64,000 bases of DNA, from contig NZ_CP019630.1 of assembly GCF_001999245.1 (NCBI RefSeq), forward strand, positions 3,030,501-3,094,500, given 5' to 3'. This stretch comes from Roseibium algicola. Lineage in GTDB: Bacteria > Pseudomonadota > Alphaproteobacteria > Rhizobiales > Stappiaceae. The translations under genes were made by a program, and so were the position numbers. Within the stretch, counting starts at the first letter, position 1. Every line of letters begins with the position of its first letter. This document shows positions 26,252 through 33,676 of the stretch, piece by piece. The notes beneath the pieces are model-generated. The model made no database searches and had not been told where the DNA came from. It saw only the letters and a program-made list of their open reading frames with translations.

Positions 26252-26710
26252 CTAAGCCGCAGCCTGACCTGGAAGCATTTCCAGGCCGTAGTCGGGAGCA
26301 AGTTCCATGAAACGTTCTGCACCTTGCGTGCCAGCTTCGGCAGCGCGTGCGAACATTGTTTCGAACCCGCCGGGCGTAACGGTCACATCGAGCCAACCCT
26401 CGACATCGCCGACGTTGTGAAACGCATGCGGGACACCACGCGGCAGGACGACGACATCACCTGGATGGACGTCGAAGACTTCATCGGCGCACCAGATGCG
26501 GAAATGACCTTCGCGGACATTGAACATCTCGTCTTCCTTGTGATGGATGTGCAGGGGGACACCTTCTCCGGGCGGAACGATTTCCTCAAAAAATCCAAGC
26601 CGTCCGCCGGTATCGGCACTCCGCACCCTTAAGCGGCGGAAGCCGAGTATTTCGTTTTCGCAAGCGTCCCGGTGCGCCGCGATTGCGGCTGCATTAAAAA
26701 TTGCTGTCAT
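26252..26710 (-). CDS. cupin-domain protein
   Basis: A 152-residue single-domain cupin. Metal-binding motif 1 is PLHIHHKEDEMFNVREG (two His and a Glu), and motif 2 is VLPRGVPHAFHN. These form the usual His3/Glu site of small cupins such as quercetinase-like or isomerase-like enzymes; the reaction cannot be told. The ATG at 26710 has GAGGAG seven bases upstream and is preferred to the upstream in-frame ATG. It is divergent from a LysR gene, which probably controls the cupin-cytochrome pair. Confidence 0.9.
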   Translation of the reverse strand: MTAIFNAAAIAAHRDACENEILGFRRLRVRSADTGGRLGFFEEIVPPGEGVPLHIHHKEDEMFNVREGHFRIWCADEVFDVHPGDVVVLPRGVPHAFHNVGDVEGWLDVTVTPGGFETMFARAAEAGTQGAERFMELAPDYGLEMLPGQAAA

Positions 26711-26787
26711 AATGGGTCTCCTCAAGCCGCAAACTGCGGCGAGGGCAAAAAATACGACTTTCCCGAAATTGCGGAAGTGGTGATACT

Positions 26788-26804
26788 CCGGACAGTTTGT
26801 CCGG
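26788..26804. promoter_or_regulatory. palindromic operator for the LysR regulator
   Basis: CCGGACA-GTT-TGTCCGG, a perfect 7-bp inverted repeat 18 bp upstream of the LysR start, inside the 111-bp divergent region shared with the cupin gene. It is the only clear palindrome there. Confidence 0.45.
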
Positions 26805-26821
26805 TTTCACAGGACGTTCGC

Positions 26822-27814
26822 ATGGCACTCTTTGATGCAATCGAGATCTTCGCCCGGGTGGTTGAAGCCGGAAACATTACCCGGGCCGCCGAGCAGCTCG
26901 GCTTGTCCAAATCCCGTGTCAGCGAATGTGTCATTGCCCTGGAAAAACGTCTGGGAGTACGCCTTCTCGACCGGACCACCCGTCACGTTTCTCCAACCGA
27001 AGCCGGGTTGATCTTCTACCAGCGCTGTACCCGTGCACTGGAAGAGGCACACGCAGGCGTAACTGAAGTGATGGCGTATCAGGAAACCCCAGTTGGCCAT
27101 ATGCGGATCGGTGCGCCTGAAGCTTTTTCTGACCGGTTTATCATTCCGGCACTCGGGTCTTTTCTTGCAGAGAATCCGCAAGTGACAGCTGAAATCGTCG
27201 AAGATATGCGCATGGTCAACCTCGTTGAGCAGCGTCTCGACCTGTCGATAAGGATCGTGCGTGAACCGGAGCCTGCGACGATTGTCCGTAAACTCGGCAT
27301 GTCTGAGATCCTCGTCTGTGCCGCACCGGACTACATCGCAAGGCATGGGGTGCCGCAACATCCCGTCGACATTCCGGACCACAAGTGCATCGGCTTCGCT
27401 GCGCTCTACTGGGCACGCGAATGGCCGTTCTTGTCGCCACAGAAACACACCGTTTCACTGTCTCCCGTGATGATTTGTAACAGCACGGCATCGCTACGGG
27501 CAGCGGTCGTGTCGGGTATCGGCCTGGCGGCACTTCCCCGTTGGGCGGTTGCCACTGAGCTGAATGAGGGGGCCCTGGTCAGGGTGATGCGGGACTGGAC
27601 GCTACCTGAAAGCGGCATCTATGCCGTCTATCCTTCAAACCGACTGGTGACGGCGAAGGTGCGCCGCTTTGTCGATCACCTGGCGCCGATCCTGCGCCAA
27701 AGTCTAAGCGACATGCCGGACATGGACGTAGCGCAAGATGGATATCCCGCAGATGGCGTAAATGTGATTTCGGATGGTTCGCGCCCCGACGAACAGGCCG
27801 CCAGTTTGCGTTGA
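26822..27814 (+). CDS. LysR-family transcriptional regulator
   Basis: A 330-residue LysR protein. The N-terminal helix-turn-helix (EAGNITRAAEQLGLSKSRVS, about 15-35) is followed by the linker helix and a substrate-binding domain (about 90-295). DRTTRHVSPTEAG is typical of the subgroup close to DmlR/PecT. The last 35 residues are an extra low-complexity tail. The ATG at 26822 has AGGACG upstream; the frame is open further up but without family sequence. It likely controls the divergent cupin-cytochrome c operon and itself. Confidence 0.93.
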   Translation: MALFDAIEIFARVVEAGNITRAAEQLGLSKSRVSECVIALEKRLGVRLLDRTTRHVSPTEAGLIFYQRCTRALEEAHAGVTEVMAYQETPVGHMRIGAPEAFSDRFIIPALGSFLAENPQVTAEIVEDMRMVNLVEQRLDLSIRIVREPEPATIVRKLGMSEILVCAAPDYIARHGVPQHPVDIPDHKCIGFAALYWAREWPFLSPQKHTVSLSPVMICNSTASLRAAVVSGIGLAALPRWAVATELNEGALVRVMRDWTLPESGIYAVYPSNRLVTAKVRRFVDHLAPILRQSLSDMPDMDVAQDGYPADGVNVISDGSRPDEQAASLR

Positions 27815-27988
27815 TCTGCGCTCATTACCGTTCGGTTTTGGCGGCTGAAAGGCGCTGCTTGGCCGTAAATCGATGCTGACAACCGTTCCTGTCATCGAGG
27901 TGTTTGTTGCAAAAATACACCCAGTAGTAGTAATTCAGGCGAGGTTGAGAAACGGGTTTAAGTAAATTTTTCGAAAAAAGTACCGATA

Positions 27989-28030
27989 TATTCCCCAGAT
28001 GGGGAATAGGAGATATGCCGTAGGGGCATA
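27989..28030. other. two adjacent hairpins
   Basis: TATTCCCC-AGAT-GGGGAATA (27989-28008) is followed six bases later by TATGCC-GTAGG-GGCATA (28014-28030). Both stems are perfect. They sit in an AT-rich context and could belong to a small RNA or to a terminator; no T-tract follows. Confidence 0.4.
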
Positions 28031-28181
28031 AGATCTTCCTGGCTGCGTCGGGGCGGTATGGCTGTTTAAGCTGGAACGTCTTGTTTGGTGTCAGCTGTGT
28101 TTTTGCCGGTTGCTTACTCGAGGGGCGGTCGGTCCTCGAAATTCGTTTCGGGTGTTTTTTAAACTATCGATACTGGCGTTA

Positions 28182-28251
28182 GGGAGCCGGGTGAGGTCGG
28201 AACTACCCGCTTGCAGCCCGCTGCAAAGTACCGGTTCGAATCCGGCTCCCA
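28182..28251 (+). ncRNA. tRNA-like cloverleaf, degenerate or non-canonical
   Basis: The sequence folds as GGGAG/CTCCC (acceptor, 28182-28186 with 28246-28250), a D-like arm GGGT/ACCC with loop GAGGTCGGAACT and a middle arm TTGCA/TGCAA with a 6-nt loop. A T-like arm CCGG-TTCGAAT-CCGG and a trailing A follow. The T-loop TTCGAAT and its context are those of a tRNA 3' half. However, the middle loop has no usable anticodon layout, the acceptor plus T stem totals 9 bp, and CCA is not encoded. It could be a tRNA pseudogene, an element remnant or an unusual tRNA-like RNA. Confidence 0.4.
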
Positions 28252-28304
28252 TATTCCTCTCACACTTGTAGATCCATTGTTCCGATCTGCCAACTTCCTT
28301 TTGC

Positions 28305-29198
28305 CTAGCTGGCAAAGAGCAGCGCACTGCCTGCCACAACACCTGCCGCGCCTACCCAGGCGCCGAGTGCCGGTGCTTCCCCGGTTCGCCACCACATCAT
28401 CGGTAGCATGAGGACGGGTGTCGTTGCCGACAGAGTTGCGATGATGCCGACTTCTCCGCCGGACAGCGCGAACAGGATCAGCGTCATGCCGAGACCCATG
28501 CCGAGCAAGCCGGAAATGGCGATCAGGCCGACGACCGGAAGCGTAAAGTTTCCCGCCGGCTTGACCCAGCTGACCGGAAGGCGTGTCAGGAGCAGCAGCC
28601 CCACAGCTGCAACACCGACGCGTATGCTGGAGGCTGCGACCGGGTCAGCGCCGGTTTCCATGATCGGACGGGCAATGAGGGAGCCGACTGACTGGGACAG
28701 TGCTGCGGCAAGGCCGAGAAGCACGCCAATCCACACCGGACCCTTAATGTTTTCCCATTTGTGAAGCTGGGACTTGCGCTTGCCGAAACGGATGGCCAGC
28801 AGGACCCCCAGAAAGGTAAGGCCGATACCGACCATCTGCGTGGGGCTGAGGTCTTCGTTCAAGAGCAGCCAGCCGAGGATCGCCGACATGGGGGCATTCA
28901 GAGAGAACAGCATTGCAGTCCGGCGTGGACCCATGCGGTTCAACGTCAGGAAAAGCGCGGTGTCGCCAAGAAAGATGCCGACGAAACCGGACAGGACTAG
29001 AGGCAGCATCTGGGCATCGCCGATGGAGCTCCACCCGGTGGTCAGGAACACCCAGGCGCACAGCATCAATGCCACAAGCACCATGCGGGTACAGTTGAAG
29101 GCAATCGCTCCGAGATGCTGAGCGGGGCCGGTGGACAACAGGCCCGTCAGCGCCCACAGGGCAGCCGCGCCGAGGGCTGCGGCTTCATAGAGAAACAT
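28305..29198 (-). CDS. EamA/DMT-superfamily transporter
   Basis: A 297-residue inner-membrane protein with about ten hydrophobic helices in two EamA repeats (roughly 1-138 and 155-297). The typical WALTGLLSTG start and ATLSATTPVLMLPMMWW near the C-terminus are visible. The substrate is unknown; the superfamily exports or imports small metabolites. Its ATG follows the TenA stop by 4 bp on the same strand. Co-expression with TenA hints at a thiamine-related compound, but that is inference only. Confidence 0.9.
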   Translation of the reverse strand: MFLYEAAALGAAALWALTGLLSTGPAQHLGAIAFNCTRMVLVALMLCAWVFLTTGWSSIGDAQMLPLVLSGFVGIFLGDTALFLTLNRMGPRRTAMLFSLNAPMSAILGWLLLNEDLSPTQMVGIGLTFLGVLLAIRFGKRKSQLHKWENIKGPVWIGVLLGLAAALSQSVGSLIARPIMETGADPVAASSIRVGVAAVGLLLLTRLPVSWVKPAGNFTLPVVGLIAISGLLGMGLGMTLILFALSGGEVGIIATLSATTPVLMLPMMWWRTGEAPALGAWVGAAGVVAGSALLFAS

Positions 29199-29202
29199 CG
29201 GG

Positions 29203-29943
29203 TCAGGTCCGTAACAGATCGTCCTCCGGACCGGGCACTTTGCCGGTCCAGGCGGCTTCGAAGAAGGCGACTTCCAGTTTGCTCATCTGGCGGAAAAGGC
29301 CCGCAACGCGGGCTTGCTCGGGTTCCGGCAGAGTGGGGCCGATCCGATCCATTTCCGCCCGGATCCAGGTCACGAAGGCCTCGAAGCCAGGCACGGCGTG
29401 CAGGTCAATCCATTCGGCGAGATAAAACGCATCCGGGCGCGGTTTTCCCGCTTCGCGCTGGCCCCAGGACAGGTAGCACCATTCCGCGCAGAGAAGGCAT
29501 GCAAGCCCTTCGGCGTAACTGCCTTGTCCGGACGATTTCAGCAGGAGCTGCGAGAAAGCGCGGGTCACGGGGCCCTGTGCTGCGGTCTCATAAACTTGCG
29601 ATTCCACGCCGAGCGCCTCGAACGAGCGCAGGAAGTAGTCGTTTTCCTCCGAGGTCAGCAGAGCCAGGAAACCGGAGAGCCGCGACTTGGCGGGCATCCC
29701 GGGGGCTTTGGCGACGAGATATCCCAGAGTGGAAGCGAGATCCGTGACGAAGGTGTAATCCTCGATCAGATAACGCGCATAGGCCTCCTCCGGCATGGTG
29801 CCATCGCCGATCGCAACGGTGAAGGGATGGCTGCACGCATCGCTCCAGTAGGGCTCGGCGCAAGCTGCCAGCCAGTCGTTGAAGCGTCCGCCGGGAGTGC
29901 TTTCAAGGAAGTCGGTGAACGACCCGTCAAATTCAGAGGGCAT
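29203..29943 (-). CDS. TenA-family protein (thiaminase II / aminopyrimidine aminohydrolase-like)
   Basis: A 246-residue all-helical TenA-family protein. HPFTVAIGDGTMPEEAYARY, YLIEDYTFVTDLASTLG and CLLCAEWCYLSWG follow the family profile. Characterised TenA enzymes hydrolyse amino-HMP during thiamine salvage. The key residues beyond these motifs were not mapped, so the exact activity is open. The frame runs upstream to 30243, but family similarity begins at MPSEFDGSF; the ribosome site there is weak. It is coupled to the DMT transporter downstream. No thiamine riboswitch was recognised. Confidence 0.85.
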   Translation of the reverse strand: MPSEFDGSFTDFLESTPGGRFNDWLAACAEPYWSDACSHPFTVAIGDGTMPEEAYARYLIEDYTFVTDLASTLGYLVAKAPGMPAKSRLSGFLALLTSEENDYFLRSFEALGVESQVYETAAQGPVTRAFSQLLLKSSGQGSYAEGLACLLCAEWCYLSWGQREAGKPRPDAFYLAEWIDLHAVPGFEAFVTWIRAEMDRIGPTLPEPEQARVAGLFRQMSKLEVAFFEAAWTGKVPGPEDDLLRT

Positions 29944-30245
29944 GGGAGAAAACTCGTTGGCGGCCTTTGCGAACGCCGGGAACAGGGGATGACAGAGGTG
30001 ATGCTGTTTTCGCAGCCTGTCAACATCAAAACCTGTCGGTCGCCGGCAATGCTCGGGTTTGTGGCGTTGAGCTGAGTGTTGTCGCTTCAACGCTCGACAT
30101 AGCGCGTCGAGCTTCCCCGCAAAGAGGAAATCCGGGGCCTGGATCGATGGCTTGGGGGGCTGCCCGGTAGGGTGTCGGGAACGCGGTTCCCGCTTCAGGA
30201 CCTTCGCAGCGCCGTCGACCGGATGGCAGCCGGCAGGCCACAAGA

Positions 30246-30270
30246 AAACGGGCGCCCGAGGCGCCCGTTT
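30246..30270 (-). terminator. rho-independent terminator of asd
   Basis: AAACGGGCGCC-CGA-GGCGCCCGTTT, a perfect 11-bp stem. On the minus strand it is followed by TTCTTG after the stem's own T residues. It lies 23 bp beyond the asd stop. Confidence 0.85.
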
Positions 30271-30292
30271 GAACTGTCGATCAGGCTGCTGC

Positions 30293-31315
30293 CTATTTCG
30301 GCGTGATCAGGCCGCGGTTGACGAGAACCTCGGCGATCTGGACGGCGTTGAGCGCCGCACCCTTGCGCAGGTTGTCCGAAACGACCCAGATGTTGAGGCC
30401 GTTTTCAACGGTTGCGTCCTCGCGGATGCGGGAGATGTAGGTCGCATCTTCGCCGGCACTTTCGTATGGCGTGATGTAGCCGCCATCTTCCTGCTTGTCG
30501 ATGACGAGGCAGCCCGGAGCTTCGCGCAGGATGTTGCGGGCTTCTTCAGCGGTGATCTCGTTTTCGAATTCGATGTTGACGCTTTCCGAATGGCCGATGA
30601 ACACCGGTACGCGAACGGCGGTGCAGGTCACCTTGATGGCCGGGTCGAGCATCTTCTTGGTTTCCGCCAACACCTTCCATTCTTCCTTGGTGTAGCCGTC
30701 TTCCATGAAGCTGTCGATGTGCGGGATCACGTTGAAGGCGATGCGCTTGGTGAACTTGCTCGGCTCGATCGGATCGTTCACGAAAACCGCACGGGTCTGG
30801 TTGAACAGCTCTTCCATCGCTTCCTTGCCGCCACCGGAAACCGACTGGTAGGTGGAAACGACGACGCGCTTGATCTTTGCGTGATCATGCAGCGGCTTCA
30901 GCGCCACGACCAGCTGGGCGGTGGAGCAGTTCGGATTGGCAATGATGTTCTTTTTCGTGAAACCGGCAACGGCGTCGGCATTCACTTCCGGCACGATCAG
31001 CGGCACATCCGCGTCGTAGCGCCATGCGGAAGAGTTATCGATGACAATGCAGCCCTTGGCAGCGATCTTCGGCGACCATTCCTTGGAAACGGTGCCACCG
31101 GCGGACATCAGGCAGATGTCGGTGTCGGAGAAATCGTAGTTCTCCATGGCCTGAACCTTCAGCGTCTTGTCGCCGAAGGAGACTTCGGTGCCCTGGGAAC
31201 GGCGGGAAGCGAGGGCGACGACTTCGTCTGCCGGAAAGCCGCGCTCAGCGAGAATGTCCAGCATCTCGCGTCCGACATTGCCGGTAGCGCCTGCAATTGC
31301 GATCTTGAAACCCAT
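30293..31315 (-). CDS. asd: aspartate-semialdehyde dehydrogenase
   Basis: Reduces aspartyl-4-phosphate to aspartate semialdehyde with NADPH, the branch step to lysine/diaminopimelate, threonine and methionine. The 340-residue protein has the NADP-binding GATGNVGREML near the N-terminus, the catalytic cysteine in NPNCSTAQLV (about 133) and the substrate-binding region SVSGGGKEAMEEL. VPVFIGHSESV carries the acid/base histidine. Length and motifs match the Gram-negative Asd family. It is a single-gene unit with its own terminator. Confidence 0.97.
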   Translation of the reverse strand: MGFKIAIAGATGNVGREMLDILAERGFPADEVVALASRRSQGTEVSFGDKTLKVQAMENYDFSDTDICLMSAGGTVSKEWSPKIAAKGCIVIDNSSAWRYDADVPLIVPEVNADAVAGFTKKNIIANPNCSTAQLVVALKPLHDHAKIKRVVVSTYQSVSGGGKEAMEELFNQTRAVFVNDPIEPSKFTKRIAFNVIPHIDSFMEDGYTKEEWKVLAETKKMLDPAIKVTCTAVRVPVFIGHSESVNIEFENEITAEEARNILREAPGCLVIDKQEDGGYITPYESAGEDATYISRIREDATVENGLNIWVVSDNLRKGAALNAVQIAEVLVNRGLITPK

Positions 31316-31771
31316 CTTTGACTAGTCCTTGTCCGTCTCCCCGCTTCGCCAGCCGCCCGGTTCTGGATGGGCGTGGCCGGCTCCCGGCGCCTCCCATCCC
31401 CGGGGAGGCGGGATGAGCGGCACCGTCAAGCGGTGGTCTTGGTGGTCTTGGTAGTGCGTTTAAGAGCGGTTGCGGCAGCCGTCCGGGGCTCGCCGCGCAT
31501 GAAGGTAGCGCTGGCAAGGGCCTGGGACATCATATCCAGAATGTCGGCTTTCAGCCGGGTCATCGGGGCTCGCAATCGTCAAAACTTGAGACGGCGGTGT
31601 TTTTGCCCGGAAATCCCCGCGAGTCAACAAGGAATAGGCGGGTGTTGCCAGCTAAGTGAACGAATTGATGCCGTCCGGGAACAGTCGAATAGCTGCAGCC
31701 TCGGCAATTTCACCGAAAGAAGACCTTCGCCAGCCTTGTGTTCTGGCGTGGATCTTTCCGTTTTTTGCCGG
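31316..31771. other. 456-bp region between asd and the racemase-like gene
   Basis: Holds a hairpin GCCTCCC-ATCCCCG-GGGAGGC (31389-31409) and one possible minus-strand small ORF (31426-31563), listed separately. Plus-strand frames here run on into the antisense of the racemase gene and look like shadows. The asd promoter must lie in the left part. Confidence 0.5.
31426..31563 (-). CDS. possible 45-residue protein
   Basis: An ATG-to-TGA frame encoding a short basic protein that begins MTRLKADILDMMSQALASAT and ends in a Thr/Lys-rich repeat (KRTTKTTKTT). Third codon positions are mostly G or C, as in neighbouring genes, and a hairpin follows at 31389-31409. There is no convincing ribosome site and no recognised family. 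It may be noise. Confidence 0.3.
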   Translation of the reverse strand: MTRLKADILDMMSQALASATFMRGEPRTAAATALKRTTKTTKTTA

Positions 31772-32515
31772 TCAGGTGGCAAAGAGCCGTCCCGGTCCAC
31801 GGTCCGTCGTCGGCAGGTCCGCCAGATGCATCATGTGCCATGCGAGTGCCAGGTTGGAGCTGATGACGGGTTTGGAAAGACGTTTCTCGCAGGCTTCAAT
31901 GACAGGCAGCGTGCGCAAGTTGGTGCAGGAGGCAAAGACGGCTTCTATCTCCGGATCCTTCCCCACCTCGCAGATTGCCTCTTCCACGGACCGCAGGCTG
32001 ATCCTTGCAACCACGGCTTCTTCCGCTTGCCCGAAAGAACCGACACTCAAGGGCGTTATGCCGTTTTCTTCCAGGAGACGGCAGAGTGCGTCGGAGACTT
32101 CCTCCACATAGGGCGAGACGATGGCGATCCGCGAGACACCTAGGTGTGCAAGGGCTGCAACGACTGCGCGGGCGGGGTCGGTCACGCGTGCGCCAGGATG
32201 AGTTGCCTGGATCGCACAGGCAACCTGATCCGATCCGATCACCGTTGCGCCGGACGTGCAGGCATAGGCAATGACGTCGAGTGGGCGCGTTCCCGGCAAT
32301 AGGGCTGCGGTGTCCGTCAGCCGGGCTTTCATCTGCATGAGTTTTTCGGAGGTGACTTCGGAAGCGCTCTCGATTCTAGCGTGAAGCAGCGAGACGCCTT
32401 CCTGATCAAAGAGAGGCCGGAACTCGCTCTCGATGGTTTCGTCAACCGATAGCAAGATCAGGCCGAAAGCCGCTTTGGTTGCCGATCCCCTGTCGCAGTC
32501 GAAGGAAAGTTTCAT
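31772..32515 (-). CDS. Asp/Glu-racemase superfamily enzyme (maleate isomerase/EutA-like)
   Basis: A 247-residue enzyme with the two catalytic cysteines of the superfamily at matching places in its two halves: YACTSGATVIG (about 84) and FASCTNLRTL (about 194). This group includes maleate isomerase, arylmalonate decarboxylase and the EutA protein of ectoine catabolism. The exact reaction is not evident. It is the third gene of an operon with the M24 hydrolase (18 bp upstream) and the DpaL-like lyase, so it probably processes an isomeric acid or amino acid from that pathway. Confidence 0.88.
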   Translation of the reverse strand: MKLSFDCDRGSATKAAFGLILLSVDETIESEFRPLFDQEGVSLLHARIESASEVTSEKLMQMKARLTDTAALLPGTRPLDVIAYACTSGATVIGSDQVACAIQATHPGARVTDPARAVVAALAHLGVSRIAIVSPYVEEVSDALCRLLEENGITPLSVGSFGQAEEAVVARISLRSVEEAICEVGKDPEIEAVFASCTNLRTLPVIEACEKRLSKPVISSNLALAWHMMHLADLPTTDRGPGRLFAT

Positions 32516-32533
32516 GCCGCGGTTCCAGGTGTT

Positions 32534-33676
32534 CTAGCGGGTGATAACAGGAATGTCCGGCCCTGCCGGCACGGTCAGGAATTCGGGCGATCCGTCTCGA
32601 ATGACGATGTTTTCCTCGTGAACCATCATCCTGCCGGGTCCAAGCGAGAGGCTCGGCTCCAGTGTCAGCACCATGTTTTCTCGAAGTGGGGTCTCGTCGA
32701 AGCCGGTCAGGCTGGGCGCTTCGGTAAGTTGCATGCCAAGCCCGTGGCCGAGCCGGCCGACGTCACCTTCGCCCTGGTCCAGCACCTTGGCCATGGACTG
32801 GAATAGATCGGCACAGGTGCGGCCCGGGCGGGCAATTTCGGCAGCTGCCTCAACGGCCCGGACAAGTGTTTCATGGGCGGACCTGACGGCATCACTGGCC
32901 TGGCCGATCGCGAAGTTGCGGTCAAAGTCGCAGAAATAGCCGTTTTTGGTTGCACCCGTATCCAGCATCAGGACGTCCCCTTCCTGTAGGGGTCGGGTCG
33001 ACGGGGGAGAAATGACATCGCCGTAGCCGTCCTGTCCGGCTCCGCCGACCAGATAAGGCACGTCGTCCGCACCTTGCTTCAGAAGTTCGATCCGGAAGGA
33101 CCGGAATACCTCGTTGAGCGGTTGGCCGGTGTGGAAAAACTCCGGTGCCCTGGCAAATGCTGCCGAACCGATACCGCAAATCTCGCGCAGGAGAGCAATT
33201 TCACGTTCAGATTTCACCATCCTGAGGCTCTGGATCAGACCGGTTCCGTCCAGATATTCAGCGTCGTTTGTGAGATCTCGAAGGCGCTGAAAGTCGCGAA
33301 GTGGCATGCGAAGCACGCTTTCCCGCCCCATCGGCATGGCGATTTTCGTGAAGTCCTTGAGGGTGTCCGCGAGCAGGGCGATGCCGTCATCGACGGGGTG
33401 CGGGGCGGAAAACACCCGGATATCGTCAATCCAGGTGCTCGCCATCAGGTGCGCGCCGATCTGCGGAATGACCGCAATCGGCTTGCCGTTTACCGGCACC
33501 ACGAGGAACCAGGGCCGCGTGGGGCTCTGCCAGAACAGGGTCCGGAACCCGGTGAAATAACGCATTTCGGCTTCGGTCGTGAAAAACAGCGCGTCGATGC
33601 CCTGGGAATGCATGGCTTTTTGGGCTGCTTGCGTGCGCGCGGCAAATTCGTCTTCAGGAAAATCCTGTTCAGACAT
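32534..33676 (-). CDS. M24-family metallohydrolase (Xaa-Pro peptidase/creatinase fold)
   Basis: A 380-residue protein with an N-terminal creatinase-type domain (YFTGFRTLFWQSPTRPWFLV) and a C-terminal pita-bread domain. All five metal ligands are in place: the two Asp of MLDTGATKNGYFCDFDR, the His of GRLGHGLGMQL, and the Glu residues of LTLEPSL and MVHEENIVI. The family includes aminopeptidase P, creatinase and ectoine hydrolase; the substrate cannot be read. The frame is open 41 codons further up, but GGACCGGAAG precedes ATG 33676, which overlaps the 3' end of the lyase gene by 8 bp and gives a normal family length. Confidence 0.91.
   Translation of the reverse strand: MSEQDFPEDEFAARTQAAQKAMHSQGIDALFFTTEAEMRYFTGFRTLFWQSPTRPWFLVVPVNGKPIAVIPQIGAHLMASTWIDDIRVFSAPHPVDDGIALLADTLKDFTKIAMPMGRESVLRMPLRDFQRLRDLTNDAEYLDGTGLIQSLRMVKSEREIALLREICGIGSAAFARAPEFFHTGQPLNEVFRSFRIELLKQGADDVPYLVGGAGQDGYGDVISPPSTRPLQEGDVLMLDTGATKNGYFCDFDRNFAIGQASDAVRSAHETLVRAVEAAAEIARPGRTCADLFQSMAKVLDQGEGDVGRLGHGLGMQLTEAPSLTGFDETPLRENMVLTLEPSLSLGPGRMMVHEENIVIRDGSPEFLTVPAGPDIPVITR

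Larger units (their letters stand above)
27815..28304. other. 490-bp non-coding region with structured elements
   Basis: No coding frame is credible. The left part is AT-rich and carries two consecutive hairpins (27989-28030). The right part holds a tRNA-like cloverleaf (28182-28251). The DMT-transporter gene ends at 28305 on the minus strand, and the LysR gene ends at 27814 on the plus strand, so the region lies between two convergent 3' ends. Promoters for neighbouring genes are therefore not needed here. This leaves an RNA gene or remnant as the more likely content. Confidence 0.5.

Noticed and set aside
31367..32143. 258-codon plus-strand frame
   Set aside because: Mostly antisense to the racemase-like gene, with no family resemblance.
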